A stretch of 32,262 bases of DNA from an uncultured Chloroflexota bacterium. GTDB lineage: Bacteria > Chloroflexota > Anaerolineae > UBA4142 > SHND01. The notes under the pieces are model-generated. The model was not told where the DNA came from and did not search any database. It saw nothing but the letters and a program-made list of their open reading frames with translations. Made by a program: the position numbers and the translations under genes. How positions within the stretch are numbered: the stretch's first letter is position 1; the number at the start of each line of letters is the position of its first letter. The stretch is from the NCBI GenBank assembly GCA_937870825.1, contig CALMZO010000020.1:1-32262 (forward strand), in the 5' to 3' direction. Below, piece by piece: positions 8,767 to 15,706 of the stretch.

Positions 8767-8917
8767 AACAAGTCCCCATGGCGACTGCAAAGTCCCTTGA
8801 CAAAGAGATGTCATTTCGAACGGAGTGAGAAATCTCGGCTGCCGCGCGTAGTGAGATTTCTCGCATTCGCTCGAAATGACAGTTAACGCGACTTTGCAGT
8901 TGCCCTGAACAAGTCCC
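8766..8917 (+). mobile_element. MITE-like palindromic element, copy 1, with 11-bp target site duplication
   Basis: The element proper is 8777-8906 (130 bp). Its ends form an imperfect terminal inverted repeat (GGCGACTGCAAAGT at 8780-8793, complement of ACTTTGCAGTTGCC at 8891-8904). A second inverted repeat lies inside: TGTCATTTCGAACGGAGTGA from 8809 against 8853-8881. The element is flanked on both sides by the direct repeat GAACAAGTCCC (8766-8776 and 8907-8917). It has no coding capacity. A roughly 92% identical copy lies inverted at 30385-30516. The outer fold would make a long hairpin RNA if transcribed. The first copy of the direct repeat begins on the last base of the preceding stop codon. 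Confidence 0.85.
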
Positions 8918-8948
8918 AAAATGGCTTTCTCCATTTGGTACAATGCGC

Positions 8949-8954
8949 TATAAT
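8949..8954 (+). promoter_or_regulatory. -10 box (TATAAT) upstream of the Uma2-type nuclease gene
   Basis: A perfect TATAAT lies 34 bp upstream of the ATG at 8989, leaving room for a short leader containing GAGGAGA. The -35 region is not convincing. The position just downstream of the MITE copy suggests the Uma2 gene is transcribed independently of the hydrolase. Confidence 0.4.
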
Positions 8955-8988
8955 CGAAATCGGCGCAGCCGCGTCGAGGAGAAACAGA

Positions 8989-9705
8989 ATGTTGACTCAA
9001 ACTCCCGTTGTGGAAAAACGCATCATTTATCCCGAGAGCGATGGCAAGCCGATGGCAGACAACACCAAACAATTTCGCTGGATTGTCACGATTGAAAACG
9101 GGCTAGAAGCGCTGTATGCGGACAACCCAAATGTGTTTGTGGCAGGAGATTTGCTTTGGTATCCTGTCGAAGGTCATCCGGAAATTCGTGTTGCGCCGGA
9201 TGTGCTGGTGGTGTTTGGACGTCCGAAAGGTGACCGGGGTTCGTACTTGCAGTGGCTCGAAGACAACATTCCGCCGCAAGTTGTTTTTGAAATTCTTTCT
9301 CCGGGCAACACGTTCACGGAAATGCACCGCAAATTGCATTTTTACGAACGGTACGGCGTGGAAGAGTATTATTTGTACGACCCAGCCGTCGGCGAGTTGA
9401 GTGGTTGGATTCGCCGCGATGCTGCTTTGGATGAAATTCAAGAAATGCGCGGTTGGACGAGTCCGCGTCTGGGTGTGCGTTTTGAACTGGAAGGGGGCGA
9501 GTTGCAGTTATTTTTTCCAAACGGTGAACCCTTTGCCACCTATTTGGAAACTATCGCGCAGCGTGATGCGGCACGCGAACGTGCAGAGCAAGAACGGCGT
9601 CTTGCGATACAGGAACGCGAACGCGCGGATTCAGCAGAACGACGCGTGCGCGAATTGGAGGAGCGTTTGCGCGCATTGGGCGAAAATCCTGCGGCAGGAG
9701 TGTAA
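8989..9705 (+). CDS. Uma2-family (DUF820) putative PD-(D/E)xK endonuclease
   Basis: A 238-residue protein. The ATG at 8989 is preceded by GAGGAGA at a good distance; an upstream in-frame start at 8935 lacks this. The fold is the Uma2 family, common in multicopy form in Chloroflexota and cyanobacteria. Visible motifs are VAPDVLVVF with Asp71, VVFEILSPGNT with Glu101, HRKLHFYERYGVEEYYLYDP around 113-132, and the hydrophobic last strands. The C-terminal ~50 residues are a charged coiled coil (about 185-230), often seen in this family. The active-site arrangement is consistent with restriction-endonuclease-like enzymes, but the natural substrate and role are not established. One base separates its stop from the next ATG, so the two genes are probably co-transcribed. 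Confidence 0.85.
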   Translation: MLTQTPVVEKRIIYPESDGKPMADNTKQFRWIVTIENGLEALYADNPNVFVAGDLLWYPVEGHPEIRVAPDVLVVFGRPKGDRGSYLQWLEDNIPPQVVFEILSPGNTFTEMHRKLHFYERYGVEEYYLYDPAVGELSGWIRRDAALDEIQEMRGWTSPRLGVRFELEGGELQLFFPNGEPFATYLETIAQRDAARERAEQERRLAIQERERADSAERRVRELEERLRALGENPAAGV

Positions 9706-9706
9706 A

Positions 9707-10804
9707 ATGTTTCGATACCTCGTTTTGTGCCTGTCGGCGCTCATACTTGCCGCGTGCGCCGTCCCAACACCCCCCCCCAACGCCGCGCCAACGTCTGCGC
9801 CGCCCGCGCCGACGGAAGTCAATTTGCCCGCGCCCGCAGGGGCGACGCTGGTTGCGGATAATTTGTTGCAGCCGCGCGGCCTGGATTTTGGACCCGATGG
9901 TTCTCTCTATATTGCCGAAGCAGGCATCGCGCCGCCGCCCGGACAAAATGTGGCGAATTCGGGACGCATCACAAAAATCGCGCCCGATGGGACGCGCACC
10001 ATTGTTCTCGACCAAATTGCCAACACGGGTTCCGAGTTCAACGGTGCGCTCGGACCAAACGCCACTGCGTTTATCAGCGACACGTTGTATCTGGCAACGT
10101 CCGCGCCCGATGGCGGACGCGGGAATGCAAAATCGGGCGTGTATCGCATCAATGCGAACGGCACAACGGAATTGATTTCCGACCTCGGCGCGTTCAACGA
10201 CGCAAACAAACCGCGTTATCTCGATTCCGATTATGACCGCGCCAATCCGTACGGGATGGTTGCGTTGAATGGAAAACTGTACGTCACCGATGGCAACATT
10301 CAGGTCATCAACCAAGTGGACCCGTTCGGGCAGCCCGGTCAAAACACGCGCCGCGTCGCGGACATGTCGCGCGGACATCCCGTCCTCACAGGCATCGTCG
10401 CGGGACAAGATGGAAATTTATATGTTACGGAATTTACGCACGGACCGTACACGGAAGCGTTTAGCGAAAATGTGGCGAAAATTTATCGCGTGACGGTGGA
10501 TGGGCAAGTGACGCCGATTGCGGATGGCATCACAATGGCGTTGGGTTTAGGGCAAGCGCCCGACGGCACATTTTACGCGTCACAATTTGTCAGCGACCTC
10601 GACCCGCGTGGCAATTTCACCGCATCGGGCAGCATCGTCAAATTGCGCGCAGGGGATGCGGAAGTGACATCGGTTGTTTCCAATCTCGCGTATCCCACCG
10701 GCGTCGAATGGGGACCCGACGGCTTTTTGTATTTTGCCAATTACGGTGTGACGATTCCGTGGAATGGAACGCAAAGAGGCGCGGTCTACAAAATCAAGCC
10801 CTAA
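9707..10804 (+). CDS. ScyD/ScyE-like beta-propeller lipoprotein
   Basis: A 365-residue exported lipoprotein. The ATG at 9707 begins a clear lipoprotein signal peptide (RYLVLCLSALILAAC, Cys17) and has GGAG upstream; longer readings of this frame run back over the Uma2 gene. A Pro/Ala linker follows. The body is a repeat propeller of the NHL/ScyD type: LLQPRGLDFGPDGSLYIAEAG, GRITKIAPDGTRT, NPYGMVALNGKLYVTDG, LTGIVAGQDGNLYVTEF, and LAYPTGVEWGPDGFLYFANYG near the end. Family members are named after scytonemin-cluster proteins but most, like this one, have no known substrate. The linker holds a run of nine C at 9770-9778. The transcript ends at the hairpin shared with the converging CHAT gene. Confidence 0.8.
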   Translation: MFRYLVLCLSALILAACAVPTPPPNAAPTSAPPAPTEVNLPAPAGATLVADNLLQPRGLDFGPDGSLYIAEAGIAPPPGQNVANSGRITKIAPDGTRTIVLDQIANTGSEFNGALGPNATAFISDTLYLATSAPDGGRGNAKSGVYRINANGTTELISDLGAFNDANKPRYLDSDYDRANPYGMVALNGKLYVTDGNIQVINQVDPFGQPGQNTRRVADMSRGHPVLTGIVAGQDGNLYVTEFTHGPYTEAFSENVAKIYRVTVDGQVTPIADGITMALGLGQAPDGTFYASQFVSDLDPRGNFTASGSIVKLRAGDAEVTSVVSNLAYPTGVEWGPDGFLYFANYGVTIPWNGTQRGAVYKIKP

Positions 10805-10807
10805 AAT

Positions 10808-10842
10808 AAAAACTGCGAGCAACATGCTTGCAGTTTTTTTTA
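10808..10842. terminator. Bidirectional intrinsic terminator between convergent genes
   Basis: AAAACTGCGAGC (10809-10820) pairs with GCTTGCAGTTTT (10826-10837) around a 5-nt loop, with one G-U pair. It has T-runs on the plus-strand side and A-runs (T on the other strand) on the opposite side. It serves the ScyD-like gene and the CHAT gene, whose stop codon lies inside it. Confidence 0.85.
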
Positions 10843-12714
10843 TCGCTCCGGCGCGCACACGGCAAAATCGCGCGCGACAATTTCTCCGGCAAGATTGCGG
10901 AAGGGAATCCGCGCGCTGTTGGTTTGATATTCCAGCTGCGCGTAATACAACACGCAACCACTCAACGCGGAATCATAAATCCACGAATCCGTAATGCTCG
11001 TTTCGCCATTCGCCAGGATGAGGTCTTGGATGGGTGTGTCGGTAAATCGTTTGCGCGTTTCGGGATTGTACAATTGAAAGCGCACGCGATAGGACAATGG
11101 CGCGCCCGTTGTGTTCAGCAGTGTGCCGACAAAATAGATTTGTTGATTGCGTAACGGATTTTCGGGTGCGATGCGTAAGGTGGTGAGATACACGCCCGGC
11201 ACAATTGTTGCGGTGAATGTGCGCGTCGGCGCGCGCGTGTTGGGGCGACGCGTTGCGCTCGGGGTTGAGGTCCAAGTTGATGTCGGCAAAAATGTCGAGG
11301 TGAATGTCGCGGTGGGGGGGGGTGATGCCGTGTGCGTGAACGGGCGCGTGTTTCGCGCGCGTAAAGTTTCAGATGGGATAACGCGCATTGCCGTCTGCGT
11401 TGGTATTCGTGTTGGCGTGTCTGTTGGTGTCACGGTCACGGACGCGGCGAGCCAGCCCGTTTGAAACATATTCATTTCGTCGAAACGCGTATAGAGTCGA
11501 AACAGGTTAAACGCCAAGAGGAGCAGAAACAGGACCGCGCATATGCTCAACAAGCCAATCGCGTATGTCGTCGCGCGGACGACGCGTTTGGGCGCGCGAA
11601 TTTCGACGCGCGTTTCGAAATCAAAAATTTTTCCGTCAGGCGCGCGCATGTACAAAACGGGAATGCCCCACGCGACATCATTGCCCTGTCCGTACACTGC
11701 TTTGCGCGCTTCGCCGATGGCGGCGTCAACGGGATAGTGGTCAACGAGCGCGGCATAAAATTCTTGCGAAAAGGTTATCGCCACCGCGTCACTCACTTCA
11801 TACTGCATCGCAATCACGGCAGGGATGCCGCGCTGGACCAAAGTTTGCGCGACGCCGGTGAAGGGGTCCTCACGCGCGCTGCGCGCGCCTTCGCACGCAT
11901 TGAGTATCACCAAACGCAAGGAAGAATGGTCGGTGAGAATCGCGCCGAGCCGTTGACTCGTGATGCGGCGCCCGCGCCCATTTTCATCGCGCAAAATTAA
12001 AACGCCGTCGCGGCGGTCGGCATCAAAGCCGCCGTGTCCGATGAAATGAAAGAGCTGATAGGTGTGTTGCCGTAGGCGCTGCTGCAACGCTTCCAGTGTG
12101 GCTTCGGGCAAAAAATCCAAAATCACATGCCCGCGTTGGAGCAAATTCGCGAGGGCGCGTTTGAGATTCGCGCGTTCTCTGTCAACGTCGAGTGTGTCCC
12201 AATCGGTGGGACTGGAAAGCATTACCAAGACGCGCAAGGGCGGCTTGACGGTGACGGGGCGCGACGTGTGCGGCAGGTCGAAATAGCGAACGAGCGGGGT
12301 TTTGGCAGAGAGCGCGGGGAATTGATTGCGCGCGGGGTCGTACAAAAATTCCCAAGGCAGTTCGGCGAGTTCGGGCGCGTCGCTCAAGTGAAGCCGCAAG
12401 CGCAAACCGGCATCGCGGCGTTGGCTTTCATCGAGCGCGCGTTCCCAACACGAGCGTACTTGGTCGGCAAAGACGGCTTGGAACAGGCGCGCGCCGAGTT
12501 GTTTCGCCGCGCGCATTTCGCGAGATTCCACGCGGCGCGTGCGGTGATGCGTTCCGGCGAGCCACACCAAAAACGTTTCCAATTCCCAATCGTCCACCGG
12601 AAAACGAAACGCGTGACTCGCTTGTCCGGCGGGGGAATCCAAAACGCGGGCGCGGTAGCCATCCCCGAATGACTCGACCGCCAGGTCAAAATCCAAAAAT
12701 TCCACATGTCCCAT
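10840..12714 (-). CDS. Transmembrane CHAT-domain (caspase-like) protein with Thr/Pro stalk and C-terminal exported domain
   Basis: A 624-residue protein. The ATG at 12714 (AAGGAG upstream at a normal distance) is chosen over the adjacent GTG. The CHAT peptidase domain spans about residues 160-360. The catalytic dyad is visible: His227 in LFHFIGHGGF and Cys274 in VILNACEGAR. IAMQYEVSD and the final W.IPVLYMR strand are typical of the family. Residues 1-155 are an N-terminal region with CHAT-associated features (LAELPWEFLYDP). One membrane helix lies at about 381-404. A long Thr/Pro/Ser stalk (about 425-500) follows, then a C-terminal beta-rich domain of about 115 residues (CARDB-like in appearance). 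By the positive-inside rule the protease should be cytoplasmic and the stalk external. There is no TPR, NACHT or gasdermin neighbour, so the target is unknown. A run of nine G (C on the coding strand) at 11314-11322 lies in the stalk. Confidence 0.85.
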   Translation of the reverse strand: MGHVEFLDFDLAVESFGDGYRARVLDSPAGQASHAFRFPVDDWELETFLVWLAGTHHRTRRVESREMRAAKQLGARLFQAVFADQVRSCWERALDESQRRDAGLRLRLHLSDAPELAELPWEFLYDPARNQFPALSAKTPLVRYFDLPHTSRPVTVKPPLRVLVMLSSPTDWDTLDVDRERANLKRALANLLQRGHVILDFLPEATLEALQQRLRQHTYQLFHFIGHGGFDADRRDGVLILRDENGRGRRITSQRLGAILTDHSSLRLVILNACEGARSAREDPFTGVAQTLVQRGIPAVIAMQYEVSDAVAITFSQEFYAALVDHYPVDAAIGEARKAVYGQGNDVAWGIPVLYMRAPDGKIFDFETRVEIRAPKRVVRATTYAIGLLSICAVLFLLLLAFNLFRLYTRFDEMNMFQTGWLAASVTVTPTDTPTRIPTQTAMRVIPSETLRARNTRPFTHTASPPPTATFTSTFLPTSTWTSTPSATRRPNTRAPTRTFTATIVPGVYLTTLRIAPENPLRNQQIYFVGTLLNTTGAPLSYRVRFQLYNPETRKRFTDTPIQDLILANGETSITDSWIYDSALSGCVLYYAQLEYQTNSARIPFRNLAGEIVARDFAVCAPER

Positions 12715-12920
12715 CACTTGCTCCTTGCGCGTGTCGCCGTGGTAACAGGAGCGGATTGCTAGAGGGTGTCAGCGTCAATCTTAGCGCGCGGCGGGTCAAA
12801 TTCAATGAGCTCTATGGATGCGCGGCGCTGTGACCAATGGGCTACGCAAGGCAGGAACATTTTGGGTAAAGTGAGCGTTTGAGCTGCGCGCAATTTGCTT
12901 GAGCGACGTTTCGGCGACAG

Positions 12921-13026
12921 GCGATTAGAAATCGCGGCAACGAAGACGCCAAGTGTGCCTCCGTACACTGAATCCCCAACTTGGGGAGGCAGGTTTCGCG
13001 TTTTTGTAGTGGTGAATTCATTCGCC
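12921..13026. repeat. Interspersed repeat element with four successive hairpins
   Basis: Four hairpins follow one another: GCGATTAGAAATCGC (12921-12935), AGTGT...ACACT (12952-12969), CCCCAACTTGGGG (12974-12986), and GGTGAAT...ATTCGCC (13011-13026). The pattern resembles, from memory, the multi-hairpin repeats scattered in Chloroflexota and cyanobacterial genomes (GCGAATNAATTCGC...ACTACAAAAAC...CGGAGGC type, read on the minus strand). Only one copy is present here, so family membership is inference. Confidence 0.5.
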
Positions 13027-13062
13027 CAAAATTGTGACGCACTCCCCTCTACGCGCGCCCCC

Positions 13063-13091
13063 TTGTCCCGCCTCTCACACCGCGCTATAAT
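13063..13091 (+). promoter_or_regulatory. Promoter of the ATP-grasp-like gene
   Basis: TTGTCC (13063-13068) and a perfect TATAAT (13086-13091) are separated by 17 bp. The GTG start is only nine bases past the -10 box, so the message would be leaderless or carry a leader of a few nucleotides. Confidence 0.6.
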
Positions 13092-13100
13092 CGCAGCAGC

Positions 13101-14582
13101 GTGCAATCTCCCTTCAACCCCGACGAACATGGCTTGCGCGGCGCATCGCTCGATTTGTACTTGCGCCAAATATTCGCGTCGTTCTCGAATGAGACGGTGC
13201 AAGAATTGGCGCGCGCGGTGCATGATGAAGCCGCGCGCAAAGAGCTGGTCTATTACCGTGACGGGCAAATCGAAGTCATCAACGTTCTCTTGCGTCCCAT
13301 CGCGGTGTTTTCGGAACAACTGAATTATTTTCATTACGTTTCGCAAACGCTGCTTGGGGCATTGAAACGGCTCCCCGAACTGTACTTGAAAGATTTTCAA
13401 GTGCGTCAAATTGTGCCGCTCGAAGAGAGCGAGGCGAAATGGTTGTGGGATACGTGGGGCGCGAGTCACAATCAATTTCATACCGTGTTCGGACGCCTCG
13501 ACGCGATTGCGGATTTGACGGGCGCGTTCAGCAAAGATTCGCTCGCGTTCATTGAACCGAATCTCGTCGGCGCCGGCGGCATTCATCTCATTCCTGCGGC
13601 GGAAGATATTTTGTTGGAAACGGTGGTGCCGGTGATGGAGAGCGCCGCGCTGGATTTGGATTTGTACAAGACGGATGACTTGCGCGATACGTTCATGCAA
13701 GAATTGTTGGACCACGCGGAGGCAATCGGACGCAAAGGGCGCGTGATTTGTTTTGTGGATGCGAAATACGCGGGCGATGGCACGAACGAACAAGAGACCT
13801 TGATGAATTTTTATCGCGGGCGCGGCGTCGAAGTGTATCACGCGGACCCGGAGGAATTGTATCTTCGCAACAACGAAGTGTATTTTGAGAATCATTTGCT
13901 CGACGTGGCGTATCGCGATTACGAAGTGCGCGAGTTGGCAGAGATGGAACAAGAGGGCATGAACGTGCGCCCGATGAAACAACTCTTTCGTCAAAATCAA
14001 ATGGTCAGTTCGATGGCGGGCGAGTTTGACCACAAATCGTGTTTTGAAATTTTTACCGACCCGCAGTTCGCGCAGCACTTTACAATGGATGAACGCAACG
14101 TGTTTCGTCGTCACGTCTTGTGGACGCGCGTCCTGCGCGACACGCGCACCGCCGACCCGATGGGCGAACTTGTCGAACTCTTGGAATTTACGCGCGCCAA
14201 TCGCGAAATTCTCGTCATCAAACCGAACCGTTCGTACGGCGGCGAAGATGTGATGATTGGTCCTTCGACAACGCAAAACGATTGGGACGCGGCGATTGAA
14301 CGCGCGGTGAACGAACCGGGCGTGTGGGTGACACAGCGTCTCGCGCGCATCGCGGTGTATGAATTCCCCGTCTTGGCAGAAAATGGCACGGTGCAAACAA
14401 CACCGTTTTATGTGGTGTACGGACTTGCGCCGACGAAATACGGACTTGCGATTCTCGGACGCGCGTCACAGAAACAAGTGGTCAATGTCGCGCAGCGCGG
14501 CGGAATGGTCGCGGTGTTGGTGGGTCAACACAAACATCAAATTCACGCCCCGCGTATGCCCAAGCCAAAGGCGGACGGATGA
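13101..14582 (+). CDS. Putative ATP-grasp-like (circularly permuted type) protein
   Basis: A 493-residue cytoplasmic protein starting with GTG, placed directly behind a good promoter. The segment at about residues 370-385 (EILVIKPNRSYGGEDVMIG) looks like the lysine and glycine-rich loop of ATP-grasp enzymes. The middle (RKGRVICFVDAKYAGDGTNE, then FYRGRGVEVYHADPEELYLRNNEV) resembles the glutathionylspermidine-synthase-like, circularly permuted ATP-grasp proteins. WVTQRLARIAVYEFPV and the late FYVVYGLAPTKYGLAILGRAS segment fit the closing beta-strands. Such enzymes join a carboxylate to an amine or thiol using ATP; the substrates here are unknown. It overlaps the next gene by 4 bp (ATGA), implying translational coupling. 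Family assignment is by pattern only. Confidence 0.65.
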   Translation: MQSPFNPDEHGLRGASLDLYLRQIFASFSNETVQELARAVHDEAARKELVYYRDGQIEVINVLLRPIAVFSEQLNYFHYVSQTLLGALKRLPELYLKDFQVRQIVPLEESEAKWLWDTWGASHNQFHTVFGRLDAIADLTGAFSKDSLAFIEPNLVGAGGIHLIPAAEDILLETVVPVMESAALDLDLYKTDDLRDTFMQELLDHAEAIGRKGRVICFVDAKYAGDGTNEQETLMNFYRGRGVEVYHADPEELYLRNNEVYFENHLLDVAYRDYEVRELAEMEQEGMNVRPMKQLFRQNQMVSSMAGEFDHKSCFEIFTDPQFAQHFTMDERNVFRRHVLWTRVLRDTRTADPMGELVELLEFTRANREILVIKPNRSYGGEDVMIGPSTTQNDWDAAIERAVNEPGVWVTQRLARIAVYEFPVLAENGTVQTTPFYVVYGLAPTKYGLAILGRASQKQVVNVAQRGGMVAVLVGQHKHQIHAPRMPKPKADG

Positions 14583-14887
14583 AGCGTCACGCGCTCATCA
14601 TCATCACCCATTTCAAACCCGAATGGAAAAGATTGTCTGAAGAAGAGCAAGCGGGGTTTGCGGCGCGCGTGCGGCGTGCAGCGAAACAGGCAGGTGTCAC
14701 GGCTGTGGTTGGTTACACCTTGACGACACAAGGTTCCTTTTTGGAAATTTGGGAAGCGGACGACAAAGAAGCGTTAGAAGTGTTCAAACTGAAATTGGAC
14801 GCGTTGGGCTATAAAAAGTATTATGAGGAAGTATTGATGTTGGGCGAACGTGACCCCGCGTGGATTGAACATTCTCAAGCAAAGTAA
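14579..14887 (+). CDS. Small conserved protein, dimeric alpha/beta-barrel-like
   Basis: A 102-residue protein. The ATG overlaps the stop of the ATP-grasp-like gene in an ATGA, so the two are probably coupled. The pattern RHALIIITHFKPEW, GVTAVVGYTLTTQGSFLEIWEAD, EVFKLKLDALGY gives strand-helix-strand-strand-helix order, as in ferredoxin-like dimeric barrels. There is no signal peptide, membrane segment or catalytic motif. A helper of the ATP-grasp-like enzyme is the simplest reading of the coupling, but that is inference. Confidence 0.65.
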   Translation: MKRHALIIITHFKPEWKRLSEEEQAGFAARVRRAAKQAGVTAVVGYTLTTQGSFLEIWEADDKEALEVFKLKLDALGYKKYYEEVLMLGERDPAWIEHSQAK

Positions 14888-14920
14888 AAAAAATCCAAAT
14901 CTATTTTCAAGGAGTTGCAA

Positions 14921-15430
14921 GTGGCAAAAACGTATTCCGCTCCACCCCCGATGACGATTGACCCGAAAAAAAAATATACCGCGCTTTTCAAAACCGAAAA
15001 GGGCGATTTCACCATTGAGCTCTATGCCGACAAAGTTCCCAATACCGTCAACAACTTTGTCTTTTTGGCGCGCGATGGTTTTTATGATGGTGTCACATTT
15101 CACCGTGTGATTGGCAATTTTATGGCGCAAGGTGGTGACCCCACTGGCACCGGCACCGGCGGACCGGGCTACAAGTTCGCCGATGAATTTCATCCGTCGC
15201 TCCGCCACGACAGCGCGGGCGTCCTCTCGATGGCGAATGCGGGACCGAACACGAACGGCAGCCAGTTCTTTATCACGCATGGTCCCACTCCCCACTTGAA
15301 CAATAAACACTCTGTGTTTGGCAAAGTCATTCAGGGCATGGACGTTGTCCTGTCCATTCCGGACCGTGACCCGATGCGGGCAAGAGCTCCGGGCGTAAAG
15401 ATTAATTCCATCGAAATTACCGAGAGCTGA
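14921..15430 (+). CDS. Cyclophilin-type peptidyl-prolyl cis-trans isomerase
   Basis: A 169-residue enzyme catalysing cis-trans isomerisation of prolyl bonds during protein folding. GTG at 14921 is chosen because AAGGAG ends six bases before it; the in-frame TTG at 14915 overlaps that signal. Cyclophilin motifs are all visible: [34 protein letters not shown] (the catalytic Arg and the Gln/Gly core), [39 protein letters not shown]. No signal peptide, so cytoplasmic. It lies 33 bp after the previous gene and may belong to the same transcript. Confidence 0.93.
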   Translation: MAKTYSAPPPMTIDPKKKYTALFKTEKGDFTIELYADKVPNTVNNFVFLARDGFYDGVTFHRVIGNFMAQGGDPTGTGTGGPGYKFADEFHPSLRHDSAGVLSMANAGPNTNGSQFFITHGPTPHLNNKHSVFGKVIQGMDVVLSIPDRDPMRARAPGVKINSIEITES

Positions 15431-15452
15431 TAGTGCTCTCAAATAAAAGTCG

Positions 15453-15587
15453 TATAATGGATTCTACGCTTCAGCGGGTTGATTGGCAGGAACCGCATAA
15501 ATGCTCGAGTCCGATGCTACAAAGTCTATTTGAGTTGACTATAGGGGGCGAGGAGGCGCGGCATTTTCAACGCGTCTCCTCCCTTTT
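15453..15587 (+). ncRNA. Candidate small structured RNA or leader with own -10 box and terminator
   Basis: A perfect TATAAT (15453-15458) is followed, about 90 bp later, by a strong hairpin with a short T-run: GAGGAGGCGCG at 15550-15560 pairs with CGCGTCTCCTC at 15571-15581, then CCTTTTG. In between lie a hairpin (GCGGGTT 15474-15480 with AACCGC 15491-15496) and a possible second one (AGTC...GACT). There is no ORF of note. I do not recognise a known RNA class. It may instead be just the terminator of the cyclophilin gene with a chance TATAAT. Confidence 0.4.
15550..15587 (+). terminator. Intrinsic terminator after the cyclophilin gene or candidate small RNA
   Basis: An 11-bp stem with one G-U pair, a 10-nt loop (GCATTTTCAA), and TTTT after two C residues. 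It ends transcription about 150 nt past the cyclophilin stop and 120 nt before the next start. Confidence 0.7.
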
Positions 15588-15706
15588 GTATCTCTAGCCG
15601 GCGCATCATGAACCCCTCACTTGTTTTGCCCGAGTGCTATGGCGAGACCAATTTCAAATCGAGTTCTTGGCATGAGCGCCAACGAGCTTGTTTAACACTG
15701 CACTAG

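Larger units (their letters stand above)
12715..13100. other. 386-bp gene-free region between divergent genes
   Basis: It separates the divergent CHAT and ATP-grasp-like genes. It holds the CHAT ribosome binding site at its left end, a multi-hairpin repeat element at about 12921-13026 and the promoter of the plus-strand gene at 13063-13091. I see no credible small gene in it. Confidence 0.6.

Noticed and set aside
9401..9706. Extension of the ScyD-like frame upstream into the Uma2 gene
   Set aside because: The Uma2 protein is well conserved in its own frame there, and a clear lipoprotein signal peptide with a ribosome binding site starts at 9707.
12759..14396. Long open frame on the minus strand (about 545 codons) opposite the ATP-grasp-like gene
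   Set aside because: It mirrors the plus-strand coding gene, has a His/Arg/Phe-rich composition typical of antisense frames in GC-rich DNA, and shows no motif or ribosome binding site.
15430..15600. Known riboswitch, T-box, SRP RNA or tRNA in the cyclophilin-glycosyltransferase gap
   Set aside because: None of the defining conserved words of these classes could be found; only hairpins and a terminator are evident.
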